Origin: Emmonsiellopsis sp. PD_33
Lineage: Eukaryota > Ascomycota > Eurotiomycetes > Onygenales > Ajellomycetaceae
Assembly: GCA_032988165.1 (NCBI GenBank)
Contig: JANTQF010000066.1
Coordinates: 62,001 to 126,000 of the forward strand
Length of the DNA: 64,000 nt
Direction: 5' to 3'
Position numbers and translations under genes: made by a program
Shown: one piece after another, positions 47,107 through 58,128 of the stretch
Layout of the letters: each line of letters starts with the position of its first letter
Numbering within the stretch: position 1 is the stretch's first letter
Notes under the pieces: model-generated
Seen by the model: the letters and a program-made list of their open reading frames with translations, nothing else
The model's database searches: none
What the model was told of the DNA's origin: nothing

Positions 47107-47987
47107 GGGTTGCGGTTGGGGTTGGGGGGGGACTTAATAAGTGTATATAATATGTATGATACTCTGTTGAGGGTGTGGTTGGATATATGTATGTACCACT
47201 ACTATTGAAATATACTAGACTTCATTCTTACTTTTAGTTTACGCCTGGATTCAATGTTCGACATGGCTGATATATCGGTTCCATTCCATAATGTCTTCCT
47301 TCAAAAACCAAAACAAAGTCCCCATCCATCCCAACAGAATAGAGAACCCCCAAGGGAAGGGGCAAAAGCAGGTTCCGAGTAAATAAGCTTCGTTTCTAGC
47401 ACTACCAATACAAGAGTGAACAGGAATTTTTAAGAGGGAAAGAATCAGTCCCCTGGAAAGTCAAAAAAAAAAAAAGGAAGGAAGGAAGGAAGGAAGGAAA
47501 AGAAGCCAAACAAAATCCAGATAAAAGAGGAAAAAGCTGCAACTAACTATCCGAGCCTAGGTAAGAAAAATACATTAATGAAAAGTTAAACCATTTATCT
47601 GTGCAGAACTCAGATCGGGGGGGGGGGAGGGTTGGGATTGGTTGTAATTTGTTCCTTTTTCTTGATGTTACCGCCCTTGAGAGGAAGAAAAGGGGAAAGG
47701 AAGCGGGAAGTAAGTGACGAAAACGAGAAAACTCCGCCATCTGAAGACCCCTTGTACATTGAAACTAAAACACAGAAAAAAAGTGAAACAAAAAGATAAA
47801 AACAATAAAACACATGTGAGCCTATCCAGATACATTGCGCCACGGTTGGTTGGAAAAAGAAAAGCTCCGTCTTAGACCTAACATTACCTAAATGATCAGG
47901 TTGTCAGGAGAATATCACATCGCCACATATCATTCTTCGTTGAACAGAATAACTGATCCCATATGAGTACACCCTTAACCAATCCAC
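47107..47987. other. Intergenic between convergent RRN5 and RSC8/SWI3 genes
   Basis: 3' flanks with an A13 run (47463-47475), a (GGAA)6 microsatellite at 47476-47499 and a G10 run near 47619. No coding signal. Confidence 0.6.
47476..47499. repeat. (GGAA)6 microsatellite
   Basis: Six perfect ggaa units directly after a 13-A run, in the 3' space of two convergent genes. Confidence 0.95.
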
Positions 47988-50305
47988 TCATATCTCAAAA
48001 GCCTTGTAATCCCCGCCGTTGGCACTGGGAGGGGGTACACCAGCTCCCGGTGCTTGAGCGGCTTCCTGGAACCCGTATCGTTCTCCAATGCCCACGGTTT
48101 CCGCCTCTAGCGCTATTGCAGCTCCCTCTTCAGGCCCCTCCAAGCTGGCAGCTTTAAGGAGATCCTGAACTTCCTTGATCCGCTTCTTAAGAGCCATGCG
48201 GTCGAGGAATAGTTGTTGTCTACCTTGCTCCAAGTCTCTCCGCTCAGCTTCAACAATCTGCTCCAGCTCGGTAAACTGAGACAATTTGATGTCGAATTTC
48301 TGGAGGGTGATGTTCACGGCCGCAGCGACCAGACGGGTCATCTCTCGCTCTTCGTTGGAAGCAAATGCCGCCGCCCGCGCAGCAGCAGTTGCAAGGCCAA
48401 TTGTTGCGATTGAAGGACGCGACGATTCTTTCTCTCCGGCCGTGCTCCGTACAACTGCCGTAGAATCAGGCTCATTTGCTGTGTCGATCTCCATTGAGTC
48501 CTCGGACTTCATAGCCTCGGGTTCCTTGCTCTTGCTCTTCTCCTTATCTTTATCGTCCGCGGGTGCAGGGCCAGTAAAACCTCTATCAAGTTGTTTCTGA
48601 AGTTCACGACGGATTTCCTCGACCGATCGGCCGGCGGCAGCTGCTGTGACGGCAGGTTCGGCCATTTCTGCCAGATATGTGACGACAGACAGCACTGGGT
48701 TATCGAGTTGGCTAATAGGATCCCTTCCACTCATTGCGCGGATGAGAGAGCTGTCTTGTGTGTCCTCCAAATACTTATCTTCAATCTCAAGTTGCAGGAA
48801 TTTCATGACACACTCCTCCTGAGTGCGAGTTCCGACGTGGCGCGCAATCTGTCTCCAGTTGTCGTCGAAGTTTTCTAAGCCCTCTAAGAGCAGCAGCAGC
48901 TCGGAATTGCTCCATGGGGCATCCCGATCCGGAATTGTAGTGTATGGGGTGTCTTCCAGTTTGACAAAATCTGAGGCATGGTGCGAAGAAGGCAACCTTC
49001 CTTGGAGGAAGCAGTTCGGGCAGAGGTCATATTTCGTGTCTGGGACGTTAGGATTGTTGGAAACAGGGGTGGATTTGGCATAATGGAATCTAAGCCTCGT
49101 GCAATCAATGCCACACGAATAGCAGTGGAAGGTCTTTCTCGGTTCTTTCGCAGCAGCTTCCATCGTTTTGATCGAACTATCGCCACCAGCTCCGTTTGTA
49201 GTTGCGGCTTCGCCATTGGTCTGTTTCTCCTTGTCCTCGCCTGCGGCGATACCCTTGCCCTTATCATCATAAATGTTGCGACGGATTTCGAGGTTGAGAT
49301 CGCCTTTGGGAACTGGTGTAGCAGAGGCAGCGCGATCTGTCGATGGATGCGGCTTACCGGCAGTAACGATAGCGTTGGGAGCTGGCTGGAATGGCTGCAA
49401 GCCTCGGGGAGTGTCTGCGGTAATTCTGAAGTGGCCTGTCATGGGAGGTCCAATGTTGGAAGGTCTAGTCTGGGGATCGACCTGTTCATCCATGTTAGAC
49501 TATACTGTGTATACAGGATCGTGATCTCACATACCTGGTAGTTGATCAAACCCCAGTGCTCAAGGAATGAGTGCACACGCATAATTGCGCAAACATCGCC
49601 TGCCAAGTTTCGTCGACAGGCTGTGACTGTGAGGTACTCGACAGGATTCAAACGATAAGTGTTGATCATGAAGTCCCGGTAATCCTTGTAAATAGCAGGG
49701 GTTTTGCTCCGGTTTCGACTGTTGAAGAACTCAGGCAATGCCTTCTTCTCGACGGTATGAATTGTGTGCATATCAAACCAGCTCGTGTAGCTTGGAAGGA
49801 TGATAGCGTGAGTTTGGGCAACCAGATGGGAACGCGCCGAAGCCTCCAGGGAAGCTTTAGTTTGTGTCGACTGCCCATCGACAGCTTCGTCTGTTTGTTG
49901 TGGAGCTGCTGGAGTCCCGGTGGCATCGTCAGGTCCGCCGTTTTCCTTCTTCGTCTCAGCGTCTGTTCCCCCCATGGTTTCGTCTTGTGGCTCTGTGTCT
50001 TCGTTTTGGGGCTTTGGAGAAGCTGGCGCATCTAGCGGATTGTCTGAAATGACTGTATCTTGGTTCGCTTTAGGCGAGAGAGGTTGGGACTGCGAGCCTA
50101 AGCCATCAAACAAACAGTAAGCATATACACAAAGTCTAAAGGGTGGTCAGGGCAACGGGGGGGGTGGTAGGCGCAACCGACCTGAGACGTGACTGGAGGA
50201 GCGAGTGGCGCCGGAAGCCTCAGTGGTGGGTTGTCCATCCTGAGGGACAGCGACCGGCTGGGCGTCGGTAGCCATCTCGCCTGAAGTTGCATTTAAATCT
50301 TCCAT
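47988..50305 (-). CDS. RSC8: SWI/SNF-RSC complex subunit, Rsc8/Swi3 (SMARCC) homologue
   Basis: 726 aa from exons 50305-50182, 50097-49535 and 49481-47988, with phases consistent. A low-complexity N-terminus is followed by a SWIRM domain (about residues 130-229, IILPSYTSWFDMHTIHTVEKK to LEHWGLINYQ). A ZZ-type zinc finger follows (HCYSCGIDC ... YDLCPNCF), then a SANT domain (APWSNSELLLLLEGLENFDDNW). A C-terminal long helix (ITLQKFDIKLSQFTELEQIV) probably mediates dimerisation. This order is diagnostic of the Swi3/Rsc8/SMARCC scaffold subunit of chromatin remodellers. Yeast has two paralogues; I cannot tell whether this genome has a second one. The promoter is shared with divergent CTF18. Confidence 0.93.
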
Positions 50306-50845
50306 TCTGGCGTGGCACAAAGGAATAAAGAAAGGTTACAAGCTTGGTCGGACCAGGCTATCGCCTGCGCAGCAAAAGGGGGCTCTGTCAAACAGCAGCG
50401 TTTTCCAATCTCGTATTCGGAAGCGCAGAGAACAGAATGCGACTTCTGCGACGGCTGGATAATGGTCAGGGGGTGTGAGATGGAAGAAATGCGCGGGATG
50501 GAATGGGATGCAGTATCGCCAACACGATCAGTCTGTCTCCGTCGCCAAAATCTCGCGCTTCAGAGCCTCTTGCCGCTAGCCGTTTGTGGACTAGCGGCTT
50601 GGTGGGTGTTCGGCGGGCTTTACACGCCATTTGCGCAGATCTCGGATTAATGTCCAGCCGAAACTCCGAGGTAAATGGCTTAGTCATTCAGCCTCGACGC
50701 GACTGAAACGCGACTTCGCGTCTGCTGCAGGCGTTGATGAGATGGATTGAGGGACGACAGTGAGCAACAACGCAATCTTCGCTTCGGCCACACCCTACAA
50801 TTTCCGAGCCCAATTTGTTTAGAAATATGATGTTATGAATCCTTA
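50306..50845. promoter_or_regulatory. Divergent promoter of RSC8/SWI3 and CTF18
   Basis: 540 bp between the two start codons, with no intervening gene. Transcription of both genes must start here. No specific factor site is assigned. Confidence 0.5.
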
Positions 50846-53800
50846 ATGGCGAACACGTCTTCTCCGCCCTGGCCATCCTCCTTTGATCCCGCTCTCCACC
50901 TCCACTCCGAACTGCCACATCTAGAGGGACCCGATCCGCTCTTATCAGAGTCGCATTCCGAGGAACTTGAAGCATATAAGGCCCAGCGCCTTGAAAGAGC
51001 CCAAGAATTAACCAAGCAAGGGATTTTTATTCAGCACCGCACGTGGGAGCTATCAGATCTCTTCCGCAGCGACGACGATACTAGACCAGGTATGCTCACT
51101 CCTATCTTCAATTGGGTCACAAAAGGCCAGTTTGGGGATATTTAGTCAACGTCACAATAGTCATAAGAGGATATTCCTAACAATGGCTAGAAACTCCGTG
51201 TAAACCCCGTGGCATGTGCGACAGACCCATATCAACAAATCTCTCGTCCGATACTCTAGTCCCCTCCTCGCCCCCTTCAATGAAAATGTCTATGGCACCA
51301 TCTCCTTCCACCTCGCCCCTAAATTCCAATGGCGGACCGTATTCAGATCAGGGGAAAAGAAAACTGGAAGACCCCTTCTCCACGACCTCCCCAAAGCGAG
51401 CAAAAACACTCGGCCCGTTTCTGATGGATGATGATGACGATGAACTAGATGGCTTCCTACATACCGACCTAGGTGCAAATTCCGATGTACGGGGTAAAGA
51501 CTCAACCCCGCCCTCGTCGAATATATTACGAAACACGAATCCTTCGATTCCAAATGCAGCTCAGTCGAAACTCGCTAGCAGCTCTAAATTTTCGTTCCGA
51601 ACGGACAAGGGGCTCAACCCCATGGCGCGCACAACGAACATCTTCTCTATCCGAACATGTTCTGGCAAGGCCATCCACGTGCAGAGTAGAAAAGTGGCTG
51701 CATCGCTTTCTTACGAGGAAATCATTGCAGAGCGCTCAACAACAGCCCCAGGGAAAGCAAAGAAAAGCTACTATGGAATTGACATTCACACGTTACTCGA
51801 CGATATTGCGAACGAAGAGAAAGTAAAAGACAGTCTGGCTGCACCCCCTCATCCCCCTCGACCATCAATAGAAGCTCCTCCGTCAGTAGGGAAAGGACCA
51901 AATCTGATGTGGACAGAAAAATACCGCGCCAAGAGATTCAAAGATCTCATTGGGGATGAACGTACACACCGCTCTGTTCTCCGCTGGCTTAAAGGGTGGG
52001 AATCTATTGTATTTCCCGGCCTGGCTAAGCAAAAACCCAAAAACAGTATGGGCAATGATTTTGAAGAACGAGCTCACCGTAAAGTTTTGCTTCTCACGGG
52101 GCCTCCTGGATTGGGTAAAACCACCCTTGCTCATGTCTGTGCAAAACAAGCCGGCTACGAAGTTTTGGAGATAAACGCGAGTGACGAAAGAAGTCGTGAT
52201 ATTGTCAAAGGGAGAATTCGAGACGCTGTTGGTACTGAAAACGTCAAAGGCATGACCATCGAGGCCAACGGATCAAAAGTCCGTAAAGCTGGGAAACCAA
52301 TTTGCGTAGTCGTCGACGAAGTCGATGGCGTTGTGAGTGGCTCAGGGGGTGGAGGTGAAGGGGGTTTCATGAAAGCATTGATCGACCTAGTTATGTTGGA
52401 TCAGAAAAATACCAAGAATGCCTCCGAGCTAACGTCCACTCACCAAAAAAAAACCAAGAAAGGGGATAAATTCCGCCTCCTGAGGCCTCTGATCCTTATT
52501 TGCAATGACGTCTACCACCCCAGTCTCCGCCCTCTACGAACATCCTCTATCGCCGAAATCATTCACGTAAGACAGGCTTCTCTGGAGAAAGTTATCTTAC
52601 GGATGAAGTCTGTTTTTGAGAAAGAAGGCATTCAGTGTGATGGTGACGGAGTGAGGCGGCTTTGCGAATCCTCGTGGGGATTGAGTAGTAGTAGAGATCG
52701 CCGCGCCAACAATCGTGGTGTTGGAGAAGGCGATATCAGAGGGGTGTTGGTAGCTGGAGAATGGATTGCCCACAAGTTCAGAGCTACCGTCTTATCTGGA
52801 AATTCGAGACTGACAAGGAAATGGATTGAACAGCATATTTTAAGCGACTCAGTCCGAGATGGAGGATCGTCGCGAGGTCTAGGCCGCGGCGGAACGAAAG
52901 ATATTGTTGAACGAGTCTTCATAGACGGGGCAGGATTTCCAAATGCTCCTATTTCCACTCAAACCTTCCAGGACCCTTTCCGCGGTGGTAGTTCCAAAGC
53001 CCCAGTTGGAGTTGCTGATCTACGCAAACGCCATGCAATCAATCGCCTACGAGAAATGGTTGACGCTGCTGGTGACTACGATCGCTGCATCACAGATTGC
53101 TTTGCAACCTACCCAACCAAAACGTACCAAGACGACACCTTGCTCTCCAAACCAAACGCAGCCTACGAGTGGCTCCATTTCCACGACCTGATATCGTCAA
53201 AGGTCTACTCGAATCAAGACTGGGAGCTCAACCCATATCTAAGCCAGTCAGTCGTAGGATTCCATCATCTCTTCGCTTCCTCCAACCGCCAAAACTGGGA
53301 CAGCGAAAAGAACAGACCTGACTATGAAGAGGATGAGGAGGAACACCCGTTCTCAGGCCCCAGAGCAGATTTTGCCGCTTTCGAAGCGCGAAAGCAAAAT
53401 AACGCCATCTTGACAGAATTTCAATCATCATTTTCGCCAACCCTCCTCCGCACGTTCCGCTCCACTGAGTCAATTGCGACAGAGCTCATTCCGAATATCA
53501 TGAAAATGTTATCTCCAGACATCAAACCGATTGTTGTCGGTGGCAGTGGGAGCCAAAGAGGGATCGCTAGTGTAAGAAAGGACACTGAACGCGCCCTTGT
53601 GAAGTTAGCAGTTAGGGTAATGAGTGGCGTTGGGGTCAAGTTTGAGAACACTAGGGTTGAGAGTGAAGGCGGTGTCCACAATGGTTGGATTTACAGGATG
53701 GAACCGTACGTATATCCGAATTCCCTTTATCCTGCCTTGCTCTTACTCCTCATCCTAATATTATAATCTAATAACTCTTACTAACACCTTCCCACACAGC

Positions 53801-54256
53801 CCCCTTGACACATTAACCACATTCTCCAAAATCAAAGGCACGTCGATGACAGCAACCGGCTCATCGGCACCAGTCCGCTACGCCGTCCGCCAAGTTCTTG
53901 AGCAAGAATATGAAAAGGAAATCCTGCGCCAACGCTCTGAAGCCGGCAAGGCAAGATTATCCGGGCCTGACCGAAATACCCGAAATACCACTGCCAACGG
54001 CGACGGAAAGGAAAATGACACAAATGCCATGAACCCATCGAAAATACCCCGATTGAACGGACCAAAGCGCGATTTTTTCGGGCGCGTCATTGTGAATGAA
54101 GCGCGACCTAGTTCCTCCCGTGGTGCCGATGGTGAGGTGGCTAGAGCGGCGAAGCCGGCAGCCCAGCAGAAGAAGGCGTGGGTTAGTTTCCACGAGGGGT
54201 ACTCGAATGCGGTACGCAAGAGGGTGTCGTTGAATGAGTTATTGTCGGGGTTATGA
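50846..54256 (+). CDS. CTF18: Chromosome transmission fidelity protein 18, RFC-like clamp loader subunit
   Basis: 1071 aa from exons 50846-51089, 51191-53705 and 53800-54256, with phases consistent. The N-terminal 300 residues are low-complexity with an acidic patch (DDDDDELDGF). The AAA+ core starts at MWTEKYRAKRFKDLIGDE. It has Walker A GPPGLGKTT (about 385-393), Walker B VVVDEVDG, and the RFC-box-like EINASDERS. The C-terminus holds the Ctf18-specific KRDFFGR motif, through which the protein binds Dcc1-Ctf8 in yeast. With Rfc2-5 it loads or unloads PCNA and supports sister-chromatid cohesion and the replication checkpoint. The glycine-rich insert SGSGGGGEGG after Walker B is unusual in composition but in frame. 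Confidence 0.95.
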
Positions 54257-55111
54257 TTAGGGTAACTATTGAATGAATGGCATATACCCTTTGATTCTTC
54301 TATTATTGATGTATATAACAGCGCTTTTTTGTTTGGTTTTCATTCTCCTTTTTCATGGTGAATAGCATAGCTTCAGGTTTATTAGATTAATTGCTCCATA
54401 CGCTGGTTTCAGCATATTCTCCTATTCGTAAGTCTGTTTGCTATGTCAGCAAGCCAAGTTAAGCTTTATCAGCCTTGTTAGTTTACTCTGTCCGATTGGC
54501 AGGGTATCTATCATCTCCACCCCGAAAATGCGGGTTGCGAGAATCAAAAATCGGGCCTGGCATACGTAGCTGCATAGTTGGCTCCTGAGTTTGGTGCCAG
54601 TATCGGCATCATCGTCATTGGTGTCTTGGCACAATTGACTACCCCTGTCTAGGCGCGGGATTCATCCTAGCATGTCAGCATTCCAATGACAAATACGCTC
54701 CAGGTGACGATGGAGGATCTCAACGCCGAACAAGAAGATTATTTCGGACCCTTATTATTAATTTTTTCTGAAAGGATATTGGCGTAAAACACCTTGATTG
54801 ACAGCGTATCCCTGCAGGCCGAAAAATAACTTCACTTGGGGGTTGATTACCAAGATCCTAAAAGCAACGTAGTTCATGACACAATTAAGAAAAATCAAGA
54901 AGGACGTAGAACACAGCAATATGATAAATATTAGGAGGATATATAAGAAGCAATTTTCCCTCCCATTATCCCCTATCTCAGAAATCATCAACCCTACTCC
55001 AAAACCAAGAACGCAAAAAGCCAAACAGCAACTCCTCCCCAAACAACAAACAACATACCTTCTTCCCGCACACAATAAAAATACTACCACCCATCAACAA
55101 AACCTCCAACA
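54257..55111. other. Intergenic between CTF18 and cupin gene
   Basis: CTF18 3' flank and the C/A-rich leader of the cupin gene (54950-55111). No gene seen. Confidence 0.5.
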
Positions 55112-55681
55112 ATGTCCTCCAAACCCGTAGACATGTCCACCCCCATCCGCCGCACAATCATGTCCCACGACTCATCCGGAAAAGCTTACTTCGCCTCCGA
55201 TGAGCTCTTAACCCCCTACGACCCCAACACAGCTCCCAACTTCACCGTACCCGGTCCAGACGCAGGCTTCGGCGTCATCCAAATCCACCGCGCCCGCTCA
55301 TTCCCCGCGGATAATCAACTCGACCTACCGGATCCACACAAGACCCTCGTTCCCCTGGCAGACACCAAGGGCCCATCCTGCCGCATCATCGATCTACCGC
55401 CGGCGAAGTCAGGATGGTTCCATCGAACGCTAAGTTTGGATTATGCGGTCGTGCTTAAGGGCACTGTTGCGGTGATTACGGATGAGGGGGAGGAGAAGGT
55501 GTTTGGGGAGCATGATGTTATTGTGCTTAGGGGGGCGAATCATGAGTATGTGAATCGCGGGGAGGGGGCGGCGAGGGTTTTTGTGGTTCTTGTGCCGAGT
55601 CGGGAGATTGTTACGGAGGATGGGAGGAGGTTGGAGAAAACGCCTGCTGGGGAGATATATGATCCTAAGGAAGAGGATTAG
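55112..55681 (+). CDS. Single-domain cupin protein
   Basis: 189 aa, intronless, start in aacaATGtcc context. The N-terminal third is a beta-rich lead-in (RRTIMSHDSSGKAYFASDEL). The cupin barrel lies at about 95-165. Motif 1 is degenerate (WFHRTLSLDYAVVLKGTVAV), keeping one His but not the usual HxH...E metal set. Motif 2 is GEHDVIVLRGANHEYVN with the final His and Asn. Metal binding may therefore be weak or altered. Fungal proteins of this type are often found beside metabolic or secondary-metabolite genes; the reaction is unknown. Codon third positions shift from C-rich to G/T-rich after about 55440 without any frame break. Confidence 0.85.
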   Translation: MSSKPVDMSTPIRRTIMSHDSSGKAYFASDELLTPYDPNTAPNFTVPGPDAGFGVIQIHRARSFPADNQLDLPDPHKTLVPLADTKGPSCRIIDLPPAKSGWFHRTLSLDYAVVLKGTVAVITDEGEEKVFGEHDVIVLRGANHEYVNRGEGAARVFVVLVPSREIVTEDGRRLEKTPAGEIYDPKEED

Positions 55682-56228
55682 GAGTTTTTGTCTTGTTTCC
55701 TATAATGTAAGAAGGTCGGGGTGAGCAATATATCTAGAACTGAATGAAAATCAAATACATCTTCTGAAATATTGCTCCTCGGGCAGCGGATTGGAACAGT
55801 ACACACTAATCCCAATATTGTCTAGTGCACCGCTTTAAGTTTCTTGGCGCTGAGCTAAAATTGACCCCCCGCATGAGGCTGAGAAGCGCCTGAACTCCAG
55901 CCTCAAAGCCCCTCAAGTTTCAGGAGCCAGACATAGAAGATGCATATGTCATCCCTGGACCGTGATCTGGCTGACTGCTCGTTGGACACGCAATCACCGT
56001 CCGCCAGCAATCAAAAACATTCCGTCATATAGTTAAGCATTCCTTGGCTTACGAAGTTTTTGTCGCCGAATACGAAGCTGGACAGCCGCACCAGCGCTTG
56101 GAGCCAGCAGGATTATTTGAACTGACGGATTCGCAAGATGTGGTCCAAGGTCCATTTCTAAAATCATATCCCTGGGTGATTTTTGTGAGACCAGTGCCCT
56201 CCGTCAGAAACACTGTCCCTACTTGAAA
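55682..56228. other. Intergenic between cupin and ADC-like genes
   Basis: It contains a 60-codon frame at 56044-56226 that ends just before the next gene and has no family signature; I take it as leader sequence. An alternative in-frame start of the next gene lies at 56223. Confidence 0.45.
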
Positions 56229-57254
56229 ATGTCTGAAGCTCCCGCCAAACCTGTTGAAACGGGCGAGTCCAGGGATACCCCATTCCCGGAAGCACCTGAC
56301 CCATGGATGAACCTTAAAGCCGAGTTCTTCGGCTGCGTTGGCCGGGCGAAGAGTCTCCCAAGCGGCTCCTACGCTGATTTAGAAGCTCAATCAGCGTTTG
56401 CTGACCCTGCCGCGAGTGGCGAGTTCAGAGGAGTTGGTGCAAGTGTGATGATCGTGAGATATACAGAAACTCCTGTTGGTATGTTATCTCACCTGCAATT
56501 GTCCGTACTTTAGGGTATTTGGCTAATGTGGATCTCTTGCGTATTAACTAGGCCCATACGATGAAATAGTATGGATCCCTGGGTACTTTGACGTCCCGAA
56601 GAAAGGGATAAAGAAGCCGCGGGTTACCAGGATTTATGTGTCTAATAAGGACACGATCTACAATGGTTTGTCAATAGACAACCTCGTTATGACAATCGAT
56701 CTGTTGCCAATTCTGATCTTCAACATACAGGCCGCAAAAACTGGAATATTCCAAAGCACGTATGTTCTGGTTGTCCATCTCTCCTCAAACTAGAGACGGC
56801 AAAATGAATAACGAATGTTTGGACAAAATTGACTCTCAAATAGTTCGCAGTCTTCAAATTCACCCCGTCTGACAAGCCGTCAATAATTCCCTACTCTCGC
56901 CTCGAAGTATCACTCCCATCCACCCCCGACCAACCTTTCATCAGCATTGAACTATCTCCCGTGCCAGTGCTCTCCCGGCCCACTCTCCCCATATCCACTT
57001 CATACCTTCCCATCGACCTAGGTATGTGGTTACCACCCAACCCAGAAAGCAAAGATTGGAAGGAGGACGGCATGGTTGGGACTACGAAATGGTGTCATTG
57101 TGAGGTTGGGGTTTCCGGATGGGGCAGAGTGATGCATGTCAAAGGGGATCTAGGGGACGGACGGTCGTTCCCAAAGCTCGATATCCCGAATTACTGGGTG
57201 TATGTTAGGGAGGCGAAACTGACCTGCAAGACAGTTTGGTCAGGGGAGTTGTGA
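56229..57254 (+). CDS. Acetoacetate-decarboxylase-like fold protein
   Basis: 267 aa from exons 56229-56478, 56552-56665, 56731-56759 and 56844-57254, with phases consistent; exon 3 is only 29 bp. ATG 56223 would add two residues. Recognisable are the family blocks PYDEIVWIPGYFDVP, RVTRIYVSNKDTIYNGRKNWNIPKHFAVFKF, and a C-terminal beta-rich half. The GRKNWNIPKH segment matches the loop that in true decarboxylases carries the catalytic lysines. Whether this protein decarboxylates acetoacetate is not known; many fungal members are uncharacterised. There is no signal peptide. Confidence 0.78.
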
Positions 57255-58128
57255 GACAGATAATTCGTTGAGGGTTTGGTTTGAAGTTTGAGGTGCTTTT
57301 CTTTGTCAATTGTTTCTGGCTGACATGATATACAGATTGACGCGGAGGAGTAATTTGATTATGACCTTGATGATTTATGTCTCTTATGGCAAACTGCTTC
57401 AGATATTGAGAACAACTAAACCCCTTGGGGTTCCTTTTCTTCCCGTGAGGATTATGTGCTTTGAATCATAATTTAAGGCTGAAAGTGTTTATGTAATCTA
57501 TAAATACTGCTACGGAATACTGATACTGTCGATCACAACTAGGCCAAAAAGGATCAATCCTTAGATGTTGGAGGACTAAAAGCTTGATGGATTGAATCTA
57601 GCTGCGTGGTGAGCACCTGCAGCGTCGCGTCCAGTGGACGGGTCCACGGGTAAGAACCCGGGGCACGTGACCACGGTGCCTAACATCAGAGGCCAAGTAT
57701 TTTTACAGCTCCTTTCTATACAAATTCTGCACCTCATGTTTATTGTTATTGAAGGGTTGTGTCGCGTTGGGAACGGCAGCGTCTCAAAAGCTCATTCTAA
57801 AGAGACGAAGAATATTTCAGCGAATCGAAAAATGTTCGCGCCCCGGCTGCTGGACCTGAAAGCAACTTGAAGCATCCTTAATCCCAGCCCTGCTGCGCTT
57901 GAATCCCCCAGGGGGCCTGGCCTGGCTGTGCAGTTATGAATACGAGAGGCAGCCTCGCCGGCTGAGCCGCTGTTTTCTGTTTTCTTCGAGAAAATAGCCA
58001 GTATTCCCCAGAAATCATGAGTTACTCGATTCTATCCATTTTTATTCTGAGTTCGCGATACCACTCCCGATACATATTAACTCTCTTCTCCCTTTCGCTC
58101 CCCCCAGATTGAGAAATCCATCTTAATC
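57255..58128. other. Intergenic, promoter side of the NLR gene
   Basis: ADC-like 3' flank and NLR upstream region. GC-rich patches (57610-57680, 57880-57970) are not repeat-like. A 78-codon frame at 57634-57870 has no signature. No RNA gene recognised. Confidence 0.5.

Noticed and set aside
56044..56226. 60-codon frame directly before the ADC-like gene, as an extra exon
   Set aside because: It ends with a stop just ahead of the next ATG and shows no similarity to the family's N-terminus.
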